From the NCBI GenBank assembly GCA_016584495.1, contig WAID01000009.1, forward strand, positions 620,001 to 684,000: DNA of 64,000 nucleotides, in the 5' to 3' direction. The DNA is from Celoporthe dispersa. Lineage: Eukaryota; Ascomycota; Sordariomycetes; Diaporthales; Cryphonectriaceae. The notes beneath the pieces were generated by a model, which saw only the letters and a program-made list of their open reading frames with translations, made no database searches and was not told the origin of the DNA. Positions 45,469-55,668 of this stretch are shown here, piece by piece (the first letter of the stretch is position 1; each line of letters starts with the position of its first letter). The translations under genes were made by a program, and so were the position numbers.

Positions 45469-46642
45469 CGTGCAAGTTCCCCCCTGACATCACCCGTGGG
45501 CCGAGACGTTTTGTGATGTGCAAGGCAGAGGTGCCCGAGCTGTGGGAAATGTCGGATGGGTGCGTGAGGATAGGGAAGAGAAGACTAGAAATAGGGGTTT
45601 TGGTTGTTGCAGCGCAGCCGTTTGGACGGACAAGGTTTGAAGAAATTTGGCACCGTGGATCTGCAATGCTCTGGTCGGAAGAGGTGTAGGCAGGGCGATA
45701 AGCTAAAATGATGGTGGCTATCACCGGCTGCAACCCTCCCTCAGTGGGTGGTAAGACGGGTTTCTTTTGGGGAGGGAGGGGGAAAAAAAGAAGAAGAGAA
45801 TTCGTCTCAACGCGACTGGCTGGATCTGACCGATGAATTTCTGCTTTATTGTGAGCGAGACAAGGAAGAAGGCAATTATTTATTTATTCAGGTTATGTCT
45901 TTATTTTCCAGCCATTCTTCTCGAGTCAGAGACTATTTAGGTGGGTACTCTCTGTTCGAGGTTATAAGAGCCAAAAATACGAGTGTGCTGCCCTGCGGGT
46001 GATGCCATCCATCTATGCGAAAAGGTGATGATGAGGCGCTCATGGCGGACGGGTTTTGTGCCTTTCAACAGTTTCCAGCCAGTCATACACCTGACCAGCG
46101 AGAATAATTATATTTCGCCATTGGCTGTACCGAGAACATACTCGGCGCATTTCCCACCCCTCACTCAGCCAGTCAGTCAGTCAATCAGCGGGCAGCAAGG
46201 CAAGTGCAACTACATCACTTTGACCAGTCACATGCACCCTCGCGAGATGGTCATGGTCAAGCGCGGAGATTTATTCTCTATTGTATTTTCTTCATTGATC
46301 TCTTTGTGCGCCGGAGATCTCGATTTCCTCATGCCGGAGAAATTAGACGGCCAACAGAATCTAGACCAGGTATTGCAGATCTAAACATGCCATCTTCTAG
46401 CCCTTCCTGCACACATCAAGGCCCCCGTGGACCATGCATACCGAGACATGCCGTCAATGCCTTTTTTTTTTTGTGTGTGTATCTTCGTAACCATCATCAA
46501 CAGGTCGTGTGTGTGAGCGGCTGCTCGTGTTGTCTGCACGCCTAAGCAGCGCCGGCGGCGGGGAGGCGGGCTTGACGGCCGAGGGAGAAGGGGGTTCGAT
46601 CGCGTCAGAGTGAGCAGGAGCGTCGTCGGCGGGAGCGGCCTC
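45469..46642. other. Intergenic, no gene seen
   Basis: Upstream flank of BET1 and 3' flank of CHZ1, both minus. No coding signal. Confidence 0.55.
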
Positions 46643-47185
46643 CTAGTCCTCACCCATCTCGTCATCCTCATCCTCAAAGTCGCCGTCGTCATCGTCATCG
46701 TCGTCATCGGCGGGGTTCTCCTCAGCGGCCTTGGCGAAGTCGATGACCTTGCCGCGGGTGCGGGAGCCGACCACGTTGTTCAAGTCGATGGCGCCCTCGC
46801 CCTCGGCGCCCTCGTCCTCGTCGTCCTCATCAGCTGTAAGGTATGGGAGTCAGTACCAGCGTGCGGTTCGCGTCGCGTCCAAGCTTTCGCGTCGGGTTCG
46901 CGCCGACATACCGTCCTCAGCAGCCTGGATAGAGGTGTCTCGTGTCAGTGAAACTGGTGAGCCTCGTCTCGGTGGGCGCAGCGGGTGTGGCCGACTAACC
47001 TCGTCCTCATCCTCGTCGTCATCATCATCGTCCTCGTCCATGGCGACGTCCTTGGGGACTGTCTCGGCAGTGCCAATGGCCTTGCCCTTGCCCTTAGGAT
47101 CGGCGGCGGAGGTCTCCTCAGGGACCGCGGTCGCGACCGCGTCGACGGGGGTCTCGGCGACGCTGTTTCCGTTCTCGGTAGCCAT
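46643..47185 (-). CDS. CHZ1: Histone H2A.Z-specific chaperone Chz1
   Basis: Nuclear chaperone for the H2A.Z-H2B dimer, feeding the SWR1 remodeler. Three exons: 47185-47000, 46924-46912 (13 bases, encoding AAED and one base) and 46833-46643, totalling 130 codons. The CHZ motif is complete: AIDLNNVVGSRTRGKVIDFA, followed by KAAEENPADDDD and an acidic end. The N-terminal half is Ala/Thr/Val-rich with KGKGKA and an Asp/Glu tract (DEDDDDDDEDEDE). Donors are GTTAGT and GTATGT, acceptors ATCCAG and TTACAG. The length of 129 residues is normal for filamentous fungi. Confidence 0.93.
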
Positions 47186-47769
47186 TGTTGTTATTGAGGA
47201 TTGCGAAGTCGGTGGGTCGATATGAAACAGTGTGACTGGTAAAGAGACAGGATGTACGAAGGTGCGGATGTTGGTCTGCGAGCGGGTGTGGATGGTGAGA
47301 AGGTAAGGAAAGGGAAGAGGCGAGCGTGAGAGACAGAGAGAGAGAGAGAGTTTTGCAGATGGGTTGGTTGCTGGCAAAAGAAAGTCAGAGAGGCAGGCCT
47401 TGGGTCTCGCGCTGGAAATTTAGGACGACGGGCAGGCAGTTCGGGGCGGGCCAGCGACCCCCCCCCCCAATGGTACACAATACTCAGTACATACATGCGC
47501 TCAGTACGACGTACCGGCAGTAATTCACAGCTAGCGCATATGCACCGACTCTGAGCTAACTACGTAAGTACTCAGGTACCCCAGGAAGAGGCAGGCAGTC
47601 ACATGTCAGCTTTTCGCTAACACACCCTGGCCCTTCCTCGTCATCCAAGCGCAGCCGTCGCAACCAAAGACAAGCAACACAAGGACCATCCGGGGCGAGA
47701 ACGGTTTTTCTCTTCTTCTTGATTTCATCCATCCATCCATCCACAACTCATAACACTTCCACGGTCACT
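47186..47769. promoter_or_regulatory. Divergent promoter region of CHZ1 and the Uma2-like gene
   Basis: Spacer between two start codons on opposite strands. CCATCC repeats lie just before the plus-strand start at 47770 and CT/GA runs near 47335-47355. No specific element assigned. Confidence 0.5.
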
Positions 47770-48636
47770 ATGTCGCTATCACCTCTCTCCGTCTCTATTC
47801 TGCCTACCTCGATGGCATCCGAGGACGACAAGACGCCGACTGTGCGATTCACAAACATCGAAGAGCTTTACCAGAAAATCCGCCTTCTAACTTTCCAAGA
47901 CTTTCTTATTGTCAGCAATGTCTCTCCTGCGGACTTTGCCAGTCTTGTTAATAGTTGGGAATACAATCGCCCCAAGGTCCGTTTCCGGCATTATGATGAC
48001 GACGAACGAATCCTCTTTATTGTGATTCCTCATTTGATTCACGAGACGCTCCATCTGCAGCTCTACAAAAAATTCAATACTAGACTCAATAGAATAGGTA
48101 TCGAAAACAATTGGAAAGATTTCGGCTCTACTACATAATATGGAAGAAGCGGTGGGAATGGGGGCGGAGCTGGCGAGGGCGACTCTACTGGTGGCCCAAG
48201 GCCAGCGCGAAGTGGGCAGGGATCATGGCCAACCCTCGTCATAGAGGCTAGGCATTCCGAATCCTGGCACCATTTGCACAGAGATATGCATTGGTGGTTT
48301 ACTGCGTCGGACTACAAGGTGAAGATCGTACTATTGGTCAGGTTCGATCAGAGACAACAGGAACTTCGCCTTAAGAAATGGGAGGAAGAGCCGCGAGGGC
48401 TGCGATCTGGAGCAATTACAACTCGATCAGCAGGATTGCTAGCCCCAGTGAAGCGACAGACCATTATCATCACGAGAACCAGTCCGACAACTTACAATGT
48501 CTCTAGAGGGGCTTTGGTCTTGTCGTTCAGCCTTCTTTTTCTTCGAGATGCAGATACTGGAATTGGGGAGGGAGACATTATTCTCAGCATTCAGGACCTG
48601 GAGGATTATGCGGCTTTTGTGTGGGAAGATGCCTAA
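47770..48636 (+). pseudogene. Uma2-like (PD-(D/E)XK-fold?) fungal family protein, broken by in-frame TAA
   Basis: Intron-less frame starting MSLSPLSVSILPTSMASEDD and ending at 48636, interrupted at 48136-48138 by TAA, after which the same frame resumes (YGRSGGNGGGAGEGDS). The two halves belong together. The first has the RFRHYDDDERILFIVIPHLI and HETLHLQLYKKFNT pattern. The second has GDS, then SWPTLVIEARHSES, an HRDMHWWF helix and KVKIVLLVRF, which is the order seen in a large fungal family resembling bacterial Uma2/DUF820 restriction-endonuclease folds. The Asp of GDS and the Glu of VIEA are candidate metal ligands. Family assignment is from pattern memory and the nuclease fold is inference. 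Codon use is plainly more AT-rich at third positions than in neighbouring genes, suggesting different ancestry. It may be a recent pseudogene or carry a sequencing error. Confidence 0.6.
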
Positions 48637-48716
48637 GATTCAGCAGCGAACTAGGTAGCACCTCTTATTACTCATGAATTTGATGCTCTGATGGTCGCAT
48701 TGCATTGTCCTTTCCA

Positions 48717-49402
48717 CTATTTGCCCTCGCCACCACCTCCCGACATGGCCAGGAAGATGGCAATTCCAATCATCCACCAGTACCTGTTGCGACGAGTCAG
48801 CACACGTAGTATTGCCTGAGAAAAAGGAGTCTTGGGACGAACTTCTGCAAGAAGGTCTTCTCTTCCTTCTCGATCTTCTTGCCCTCCGGTGAGAGGACTA
48901 CCGGTCTGTTCAGCTCCGGCTGCTTGCCCCTGCCCGTCACCACCAGCTCAGCCTGTGGTCCAAAGTCCCTCGTCTGGCCCGCATCGATCCTCACGCCCCT
49001 CAGACTTGCCCCGAGCACGCTGGCCTCCTTGCGCCCACCTCCGGCCTCGTCGCCTCCTCTAGGCGCGTCCAGCGACAGCAAAAAGTGCGGCGAATAGCCC
49101 TTGCCAAAGTTCTCTACCGACGCAACGCTTGTGGATCCCGCCCACTTCTTTTCGCGCGGGTCGTAGAGGCCTATCCGCACGAGCGAGGCAGATTCGGGCA
49201 GCTCGGGTGCCTCGTAGCTTGTGACGGAAGCGCTGGCATCCGAGGCCGTGATGTCGTAGGTGATCTCGGCGAGCTGGACGGGGGATGATGATGTGCTCCC
49301 GACGGGCTGGAAGTATATCTGCGCCGTTTGGGGGTCGGCGGAGACCAGACGGCTCGCGGCGAGCGTGGCGGAGGCGAGGGCCAGGAGACGCATCGTCGTC
49401 AT
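48717..49402 (-). CDS. EMC10: ER membrane protein complex subunit 10
   Basis: Luminal/anchored subunit of the EMC insertase. The start is probably 49393 (MRLLALASATLAASRLVSAD, a signal peptide); 49402 adds MTT. Exon 1 runs to 48843; exon 2 is 48783-48717. The donor is the weaker GTTCGT, but it alone keeps the frame: the Lys of TFLQK is completed by the first base of exon 2, giving EKTFLQKYWWMIGIAIFLAM, the conserved terminal membrane segment, then a Gly-rich end SGGGGEGK. Without the splice the protein would lose its anchor. The body is a beta-rich luminal domain (IYFQPVGSTS, ITYDITASDA, YSPHFLLSL, LRGVRIDAGQ). About 205 residues. Its 3' end faces the Uma2-like gene 80 bases away. Confidence 0.82.
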
Positions 49403-50215
49403 GGGCGGGTCAGAGGAGGCAAAGGTTGAGGACTGTGTGGTGGTGGGAGTGAGGAATCTCCTGCCGACACGAGCGTACATAATCGGCTTTAACAGGGTCC
49501 GAGGGTGAACCAGCTAGCAGCTCTGCTTGACTTAGTCAGCTGTCATGGACCGGCCTTACGCTGACTCGGCAGCGTGGTTTTGACAGGGGGTACACGCTCC
49601 AGAGTGCTCCTCTGCTACTGACGCCATCTTCTTTCCTCGCCAATCACCAGAGAAATCCGTCTTCTCTTGTTACCGTTGCGCCCGGCACGGGAATCACAGC
49701 CACAGACTTCACTCGTCTTATGTATGACCACCCGTCAAGCTGTCCTGTGTTTATTTAAGGACCTCCTGCTGAAAGCCAAGGTCACATTGCAGATGCCTAT
49801 CCTCCGCGGCTTGTGAGCTCACAGCCAGCTGCCGTTCCCGCCTCTACGATTCGAGAGGAGAGCCCGCATCTGATCGAGAGCAGGCAGCACACTGGTGGCG
49901 ACTACTGAATCAGCTCCTTCATACCTTCCGCCTTCATTCCGCCTTTTCGATCGTCCTGTCCATCCGTCCATCCGTCCGTCCACGTTTCTCTCCTCCTCGT
50001 CCTCCTCCCACTACCACGTTTTCCCTCGTGCCGTACGACAAGTCGACGCCGTCCTGTCGCATCGCAATATCTTTTGTCAGCGCGGCCAGCAGCCCAGGCT
50101 CCCGCTCCACCAATATTATATCAGCCGCCCAGATTCCGGCTCCATCTGGTGCTCACATAAAGACCCAATATACTGTAGGGCCCAGATTTCTCAGCCAGCC
50201 AGCCAGCCGCCAGTC
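49403..50215. promoter_or_regulatory. Divergent promoter region of EMC10 and VID28
   Basis: Spacer between the start codons of EMC10 (minus) and VID28 (plus). CCATCCGTCC repeats at 49958-49982 probably lie in the VID28 5' UTR. No specific element assigned. Confidence 0.5.
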
Positions 50216-53200
50216 ATGTCGCATCCACCGAACGTGGCTCTCGCAACGGCACTGTTTTCACGAGATCAGTCTGAACAACTATCCGCTCTGCGGTCTCTAA
50301 AGAATGACATCGTCGGCCATGTCCAGAAGAAGGAGAAGTGGGTTGAGGCTGGGATACTGGAGCCTGTTGTCAAGATACTGGAAACCAGCCGAGCTGCTGC
50401 CAGGCCGAGCCGCAGGGACAGTCGGGGCTACACACAATCCTCTCCTCGATCTCTGACGGGGGATGAAGCCGCGCGGTGGCAGGCGCTCCAGATCCTGGCT
50501 AGCTTTTCCAACGGTATGATCACCGCTGTTCCATATCAGGGCCATACATACATAATGCTGACGATCCGGCCTGTGCAGGTGGCTTCGCCTTCCTCGCCCC
50601 CATGCACGCGGCCGGTGCCCTCTCTGCTATACTTTCCAACATTCCGCCTAGGGATAATCCTCCGCAGGTCGTCATCGCCGCCCTCAGGGCTACCATCAAC
50701 ATCGCCGAAGTCACAGTGCTCGCCCTGCCTGCCTCTGCTAAAGACCTCGCCAACATAGCAAATGTCGTCTTTGTGGCACCGCTGCTCGAGGCCTTTAGGC
50801 TCATCCTGACCACCCCGGTGCCGAGTCATGCATTCCAGACGCAGAGGAACCTGGTGGCCAAGCTCATCGGTCTTCTCTGCCGGGAGGAAAGCCACCAGAG
50901 GGTCCTTGCAGATTCTGGAATCCTGGACGCCCTGGCCACGAATCTCGCATCCGCCATTGTGGCCCGTGGGTTTGTCATACCCGGCGCAGAGGTCATCGCT
51001 AGGACAGAGGGCGTTTCCGACCTTGTCCCCGACCCAGCGGCCGCTGGTACCGATGTGGCAGCGATCCTTGAGGCTTTGGCTGCGATAATAAGTGACTCCC
51101 GGTGGCGGGCGGCCGCGCTCATCTACGCCCCTGCCATACTCACCGTGTTTCCCAGCCTTGGCCCTCCCCGGCGCTCAAGAGCTATCAAGGCATGTGCCAA
51201 TGCTTTGGAGGTGGCAGGGCTCAGCAGCATAGCATCTAAGGACCTGGGTGTAATGGACTGCTTCCTCCCTCTTGTGCCCGAGCATCAGCCTAAGAACGCT
51301 GCGGCCAGCCACTTCCCACCACTCGGATCTTCTCCCGCCCCAGATCCTGAGCCTGGTTTACGAATGCCGTCATACAGGTGGATCACGTCGCCCATGACTT
51401 GGCGGAGCGACGAGTATAGTTTCCCCCAAGCAGAAACTGAAGCGGAGGAAGCTGAAAGCCCGCTGATACCGTGGCTGATCTACACAGCCAGATCTACGGA
51501 AGGCATGGAGAGAATCATGGCTGCCTCCGTGGTTACTTCTCTTTTCAAAGCCGGCTTTACAAACAAGACGAGTAGGGCTTACATGGGCCGGCTGATCGTC
51601 CCTGTTCTGCTCCAGGTCCTCGAAGACATGGGTCCGACCTCCAGCAGCGCTGAAGCTGCCCTCGCCGACGTCGAGATTGCCGCGAACCGCGCTATTGTTG
51701 AGCGGAGCCTGGCCGTGCTGGCAAAGCTCGTGGTTGACAGCGACCTCCTCCAGAGGTGCGCATTTGACTGTTCTGCCATCAAGATTATCAGCGCATATGT
51801 AAAGGGGGCCTATGAACCATTACCCGAAAAGCCATTACGGTCGTGGAGCCCGACTCCTCAGCACGAGAAGGCTGCGGAACCCGGAGTTGACTTTCCCTCT
51901 GGCCGACTTGGTCCTCAATGCGAGCCACCTCTTCTGGCGCATCGGATCAGGGGTGAGAGAGGCTGCTCTCAAGGCAGTTGCCGCCCTAGCAGGGAAGGAT
52001 GAGTATGGCAAGGCTTTCGTGGACCAGGAATTGGTCCCATACATTGTTGAGTCCCTTTCAGCCATGCCAACCAAGCCTGTCAAGGACCGGCCAAGGTCAC
52101 CTAAGATTGTTCTGGGCCAGGACGACGGTGCAAGGCTTGACAAAGCGTACGGTTACAACCCTATACCTGTCATCGTGGCCGCCTGCCACGCCCTTCGGAC
52201 GCTCTCCAGGTCTGTCGGTATCCTTCGGACCACGCTCCAGGATAGCGGAGTGGCCAGCCCGGCCTTTCGTCTCCTGCGCCACCCAGACATCGAGGTCCAG
52301 ATTGCAGCGTCCGCCTTGATGTGCAACCTGGTCACGACTATGTCCCCGATGCGAGATGTGAGTACTCTCAAAAAAAAAAAGAAAGAAAAAAGGGTTGGAA
52401 CTGGTATGGGCTGAGCTGACTGAACATTCGACAGCGACTCGATACTGTTGGTGTCATGAGGCGCCTCTGCGACCAGACACGCTCCCAGAACCCGGTCTTG
52501 CGGCTCAATGCGCTCTGGGCCCTGAAGCACTGGGCGGACGGGGCCACGCTCAGTCAAAAGAAAGACTGTATCGACGAGCTCACTCCAGGATGGCTCATCC
52601 GACTCATTCGCGATGACACGGAGGATACGGCACTGTATAAGAGAACGGTTAGAAGCGAGAAGCAAGCCGCGAGTGACATGGACGAGGACGTGGACATGGG
52701 ACAAGCTGGAGACGAGGCTAGGGCCTCCGCACCAGCGCTCCTCGAAGATGCACCACCACCAATACATCCCGCAGGAAGTCAGCGGCAGACACGGCGACTA
52801 CGACAGGCAGGCGAGAGGGTGGCGGGGCTCCGCGATCTCGAGCTGAGCCAGGTGCGCCAGGTCCGACACGACGACCTGGCCATACAGGAGCAAGGCCTGC
52901 ATTTTCTGAGGAACCTCATGGGCCCCGTTCACTCGGCGGCCAACTCGGCCAAGGACCACGCAGAGATGATCGACCACCTGTTCAGCGTTCTGAATCAGGA
53001 TCAGTTCTTCCAGATTGTCCACTCGAAGCTTCAGCTCAGGGTCCTGCACCCGTTCGAACGGCGGTACCCCACAAGCCACCAGGAGTCGCGTGTCTTGTAC
53101 CCGCAGCCACGTATCGTAGCAGCTGTGGTGTATATACTAGTGCACCTGGCTGCCGGCCTCCCGAGACACAGACAGATCCTCATCTCCCAGACTGACATCC

Positions 53201-53451
53201 TGACGGACCTTGGCAAGCACTTCAGCAGTAAAGACAAGGAGGTGCGGGTGGCGCTGTGTCACCTCATCACCAACCTGACGTGGCGGGACGATGTGGACGA
53301 TGAGGAAAGCAGTGCGGCCAGAGCCGGGGAGATTATGAAGCTCGGGCTGCTGAAGAGACTGGAGGTCCTCGAGAGTGCCGATTCGGAGCTGGATGTTCGA
53401 GAGCGCGCCAAGGCAGCCATCTGGCAGATCAACAAGCCTAGGGAATTCTAG
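50216..53451 (+). CDS. VID28: Armadillo-repeat GID ubiquitin ligase subunit (Vid28/Gid5); one-base frame break
   Basis: ARMC8-type scaffold of the GID/CTLH E3 ligase, which in yeast holds the substrate receptor for degradation of gluconeogenic enzymes. Exons: 50216-50513, 50579-52357 and 52435-53451. It starts MSHPPNVALATALFSRDQSE; armadillo-like helical repeats run through most of the chain (LQILASFSNGGFAFLAPMHA, NAEV-type repeats, LRLNALWALKHWADGA, VALCHLITNLTWRDD, AKAAIWQINKPREF at the end). In exon 2 the frame shifts at 51949-51954, AGGGGT: dropping one G turns LLAHRIRGE into LLAHRIRVREAALKAVAALA, the expected repeat. After correction the total is 1031 codons. The variable Asp/Met-rich stretch near 52680-52710 is a loop. 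Convergent with the GMC gene. Confidence 0.9.
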
Positions 53452-53948
53452 TTGAACTGGACCATGTTACTTGTTTTCTGGCGTGGCGGCGGCCTACGCC
53501 AATTTTATCTTCTCGACCTCATCGCGCCGCAAGACGTTGTGGATTGGATCAACGCACAGGATCCCGAGGTGCAAGCCGATTATGGAGGACTGGTCGAACG
53601 TTTCCACCTTGGACTATTCCACCTCTGCGTTTACTGGAGGAATAGAACCCTCCGAAGAAGGATGCGCCATGGCACCGGATATTCCTTGCGCGACAGCGGC
53701 GAGCTGCTCGAGCGATCAGCACGGCAGGTATTAGATAACGTCAGAGCGAGTTCGTCGTCGGACCAGCTACGCATGGCTCTCGACAGTTGAGCATGAATAA
53801 TATACTCAGCGTTATGTATCTCCCATTCTCTCCACGAAAAGTGCGTTGTGCAGTGTTTCTCTTGACGCCGCTGGGAATTCTAGGAACTAAGTCTCTACTC
53901 CTATCTTGCTCGAACGACGACGCCTCCGATCAACATCCAGGTCAAGAT
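53452..53948. other. Convergent intergenic spacer
   Basis: 3' flanks of VID28 and of the GMC oxidoreductase gene. A 112-codon frame at 53452-53790 starts only at a TTG directly after the VID28 stop and shows no domain; it is not called. Confidence 0.55.
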
Positions 53949-55668
53949 CTACGCCTTGCCAGCGATCAGCGCCGCGGCCTGCTCGGCGAGCGCGTAGACG
54001 CCCGCCTGAACATGAGCACTCAGCGGGACAGGTATTATCGAAGCATCCACGACGCGGAGCCCATCAACCCCCTTGACCCTACACTCCGAGTCCACCACCG
54101 TGCCCATACTGCACGTGCCACAGGCATGCCACGTGGTGACCGCCGCCGTCCGGAGCCGCGCGTCCAGCTTCTCGTCGCTGTCGTCCAGCTGCACAGGCTC
54201 GACGCCAGGCAAGGGCAGGACCATGGACTCGCCGTCGACGTACTCGCGACCAAACTCCGTGTCCAGCATCAGGCGCGTCAGCTGGCGCAGGCCGCTGCGC
54301 AAGACGTACCTGTCGGCCTCCGTGGCCAGGTAGTTCATGGAGATCCTCGGCGCCGCAGCCGGGTCTGCCGAGCGCAGGGTGACGCTGCCGCGGGAGGTGG
54401 GCAGGAACCCGACGAGGAGGGTGGTCAGGTGCGCGTAGTCGGGCTCGATGCCCGGCATGGGGAGCTTGAGGTACAGCAGGCAGGTCTCGACCTGCGAGCG
54501 GCCCTGTCTGAGCAGCGGGTGGGCGGTGGGCTCGGGGGCTGCACCCTCGTCCTCCTCCAGGGCCCTTGCGAGGCCGTCGTGCGGCACGTCGGTCGACACG
54601 ATCCAGTCCGCCGGGACGCCCTTGGCATACTCGGGTGACTGGAACAGAGGGTTGGGCGAGCCCAAGGTGAGACCTCTCTCTGGGTCCCTGAGCTTCCAGA
54701 ACTGGTAGAGGGACGCGTGGTCGTGCAGGTTCTGGCCGACCTCGGGACTGTCGACGACGGGCTCGATGCCGTGCTCCCTCAGGACTGGCGCGGGTCCGAC
54801 CCCAGACAGCATCAGCAGCTGGGGCGACTTGATGGCACCTGCGCAGACGATGGTCTCGCGGCCCCTGATCACCTTGCCGCCTGCGAGCTCGACACCAAGC
54901 GCCCTAGGCTTCTTATCCACCTCCTCGATCACGACCTTCTCCACCAGGGTGTCGACGAGGATCTCAACGCCGTCGAGCCTGTAGTTGACGGCCGCATGCT
55001 GGCGTAGGCCATCAGCACGGGCCTCGCACAGCTGAGCGCGCCCCAGGTTGGACCCCGAGTTCTGGTCAAAGTCCTCCAGCACGGGGACGCCCAGCTCATC
55101 CCAGGCCGAGGCGACGGGTCCGCTCAGGGGGAACGTCCGGCTCGTCGACTTGACCGAATGGGCGACGGCGATGGCACCGTCCCTGCTGTGGTGTGCCGGG
55201 CTGGCCTCGTACCACGACTCGGTCCTCTTCATCCATGGGAGCTGGCCGGCGTAGCCCCACCGGCTGTCACCGACGCGGGCTGCCCACTCGTCGTACTCGA
55301 TGGAGGAGCCGCGGAGCCAGCCGCCTGGTGGAGCGTCAGCAAAAAGAGTGATGATGAACTCGGGTGGGTTCCTACGCAGACGTACCAGAATTGATGAGGG
55401 TGCCGCCTCCAAGGCCCTTGCCGGCGTTCAGAACCATAGGACGGTCGTTCACGCCAGGCGAGGGCTCACAGGGAAACATCCAGTCCAGCTCACCGCCCAG
55501 GTTGAGGACCTCGGGCTTAAGGATGTCGGTGCGGGACCGCGTGTCCTGGCCAGCCTCGACGAGCAGGATCTTGGCCTCAGGCCTGTACTCCTTAAGCCTG
55601 GAGGCGACGACGCACCCAGACAGGCCGCCGCCGGCGATGATGTAGTCATAGTATGCCTCCAAAGCCAT
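53949..55668 (-). CDS. GMC-family FAD oxidoreductase
   Basis: Glucose-methanol-choline oxidoreductase that oxidises an alcohol using FAD. Two exons, 55668-55386 and 55324-53949, joined by GTACGT and CACCAG, give 552 residues. The FAD dinucleotide motif is at the N-terminus (DYIIAGGGLSGCVVASRL) with the ribose-binding Glu in ILLVEAG. GMC signature 1 (GKGLGGGTLINSGGWLRGS) straddles the intron; signature 2 is CAGAIKSPQLLMLSGVGP. The active-site pair is present: His in TTWHACGTCSMG and His in PLSAHVQAGV after VVDASIIP. There is no signal peptide, so it is probably intracellular, as for choline dehydrogenase- or aryl-alcohol-like members; the substrate is unknown. The frame is intact. Confidence 0.92.

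Noticed and set aside
53452..53790. 112-codon frame right after VID28
   Set aside because: Begins at TTG directly after the stop, has no ATG start or domain; treated as 3' UTR though a diverged exon cannot be excluded.
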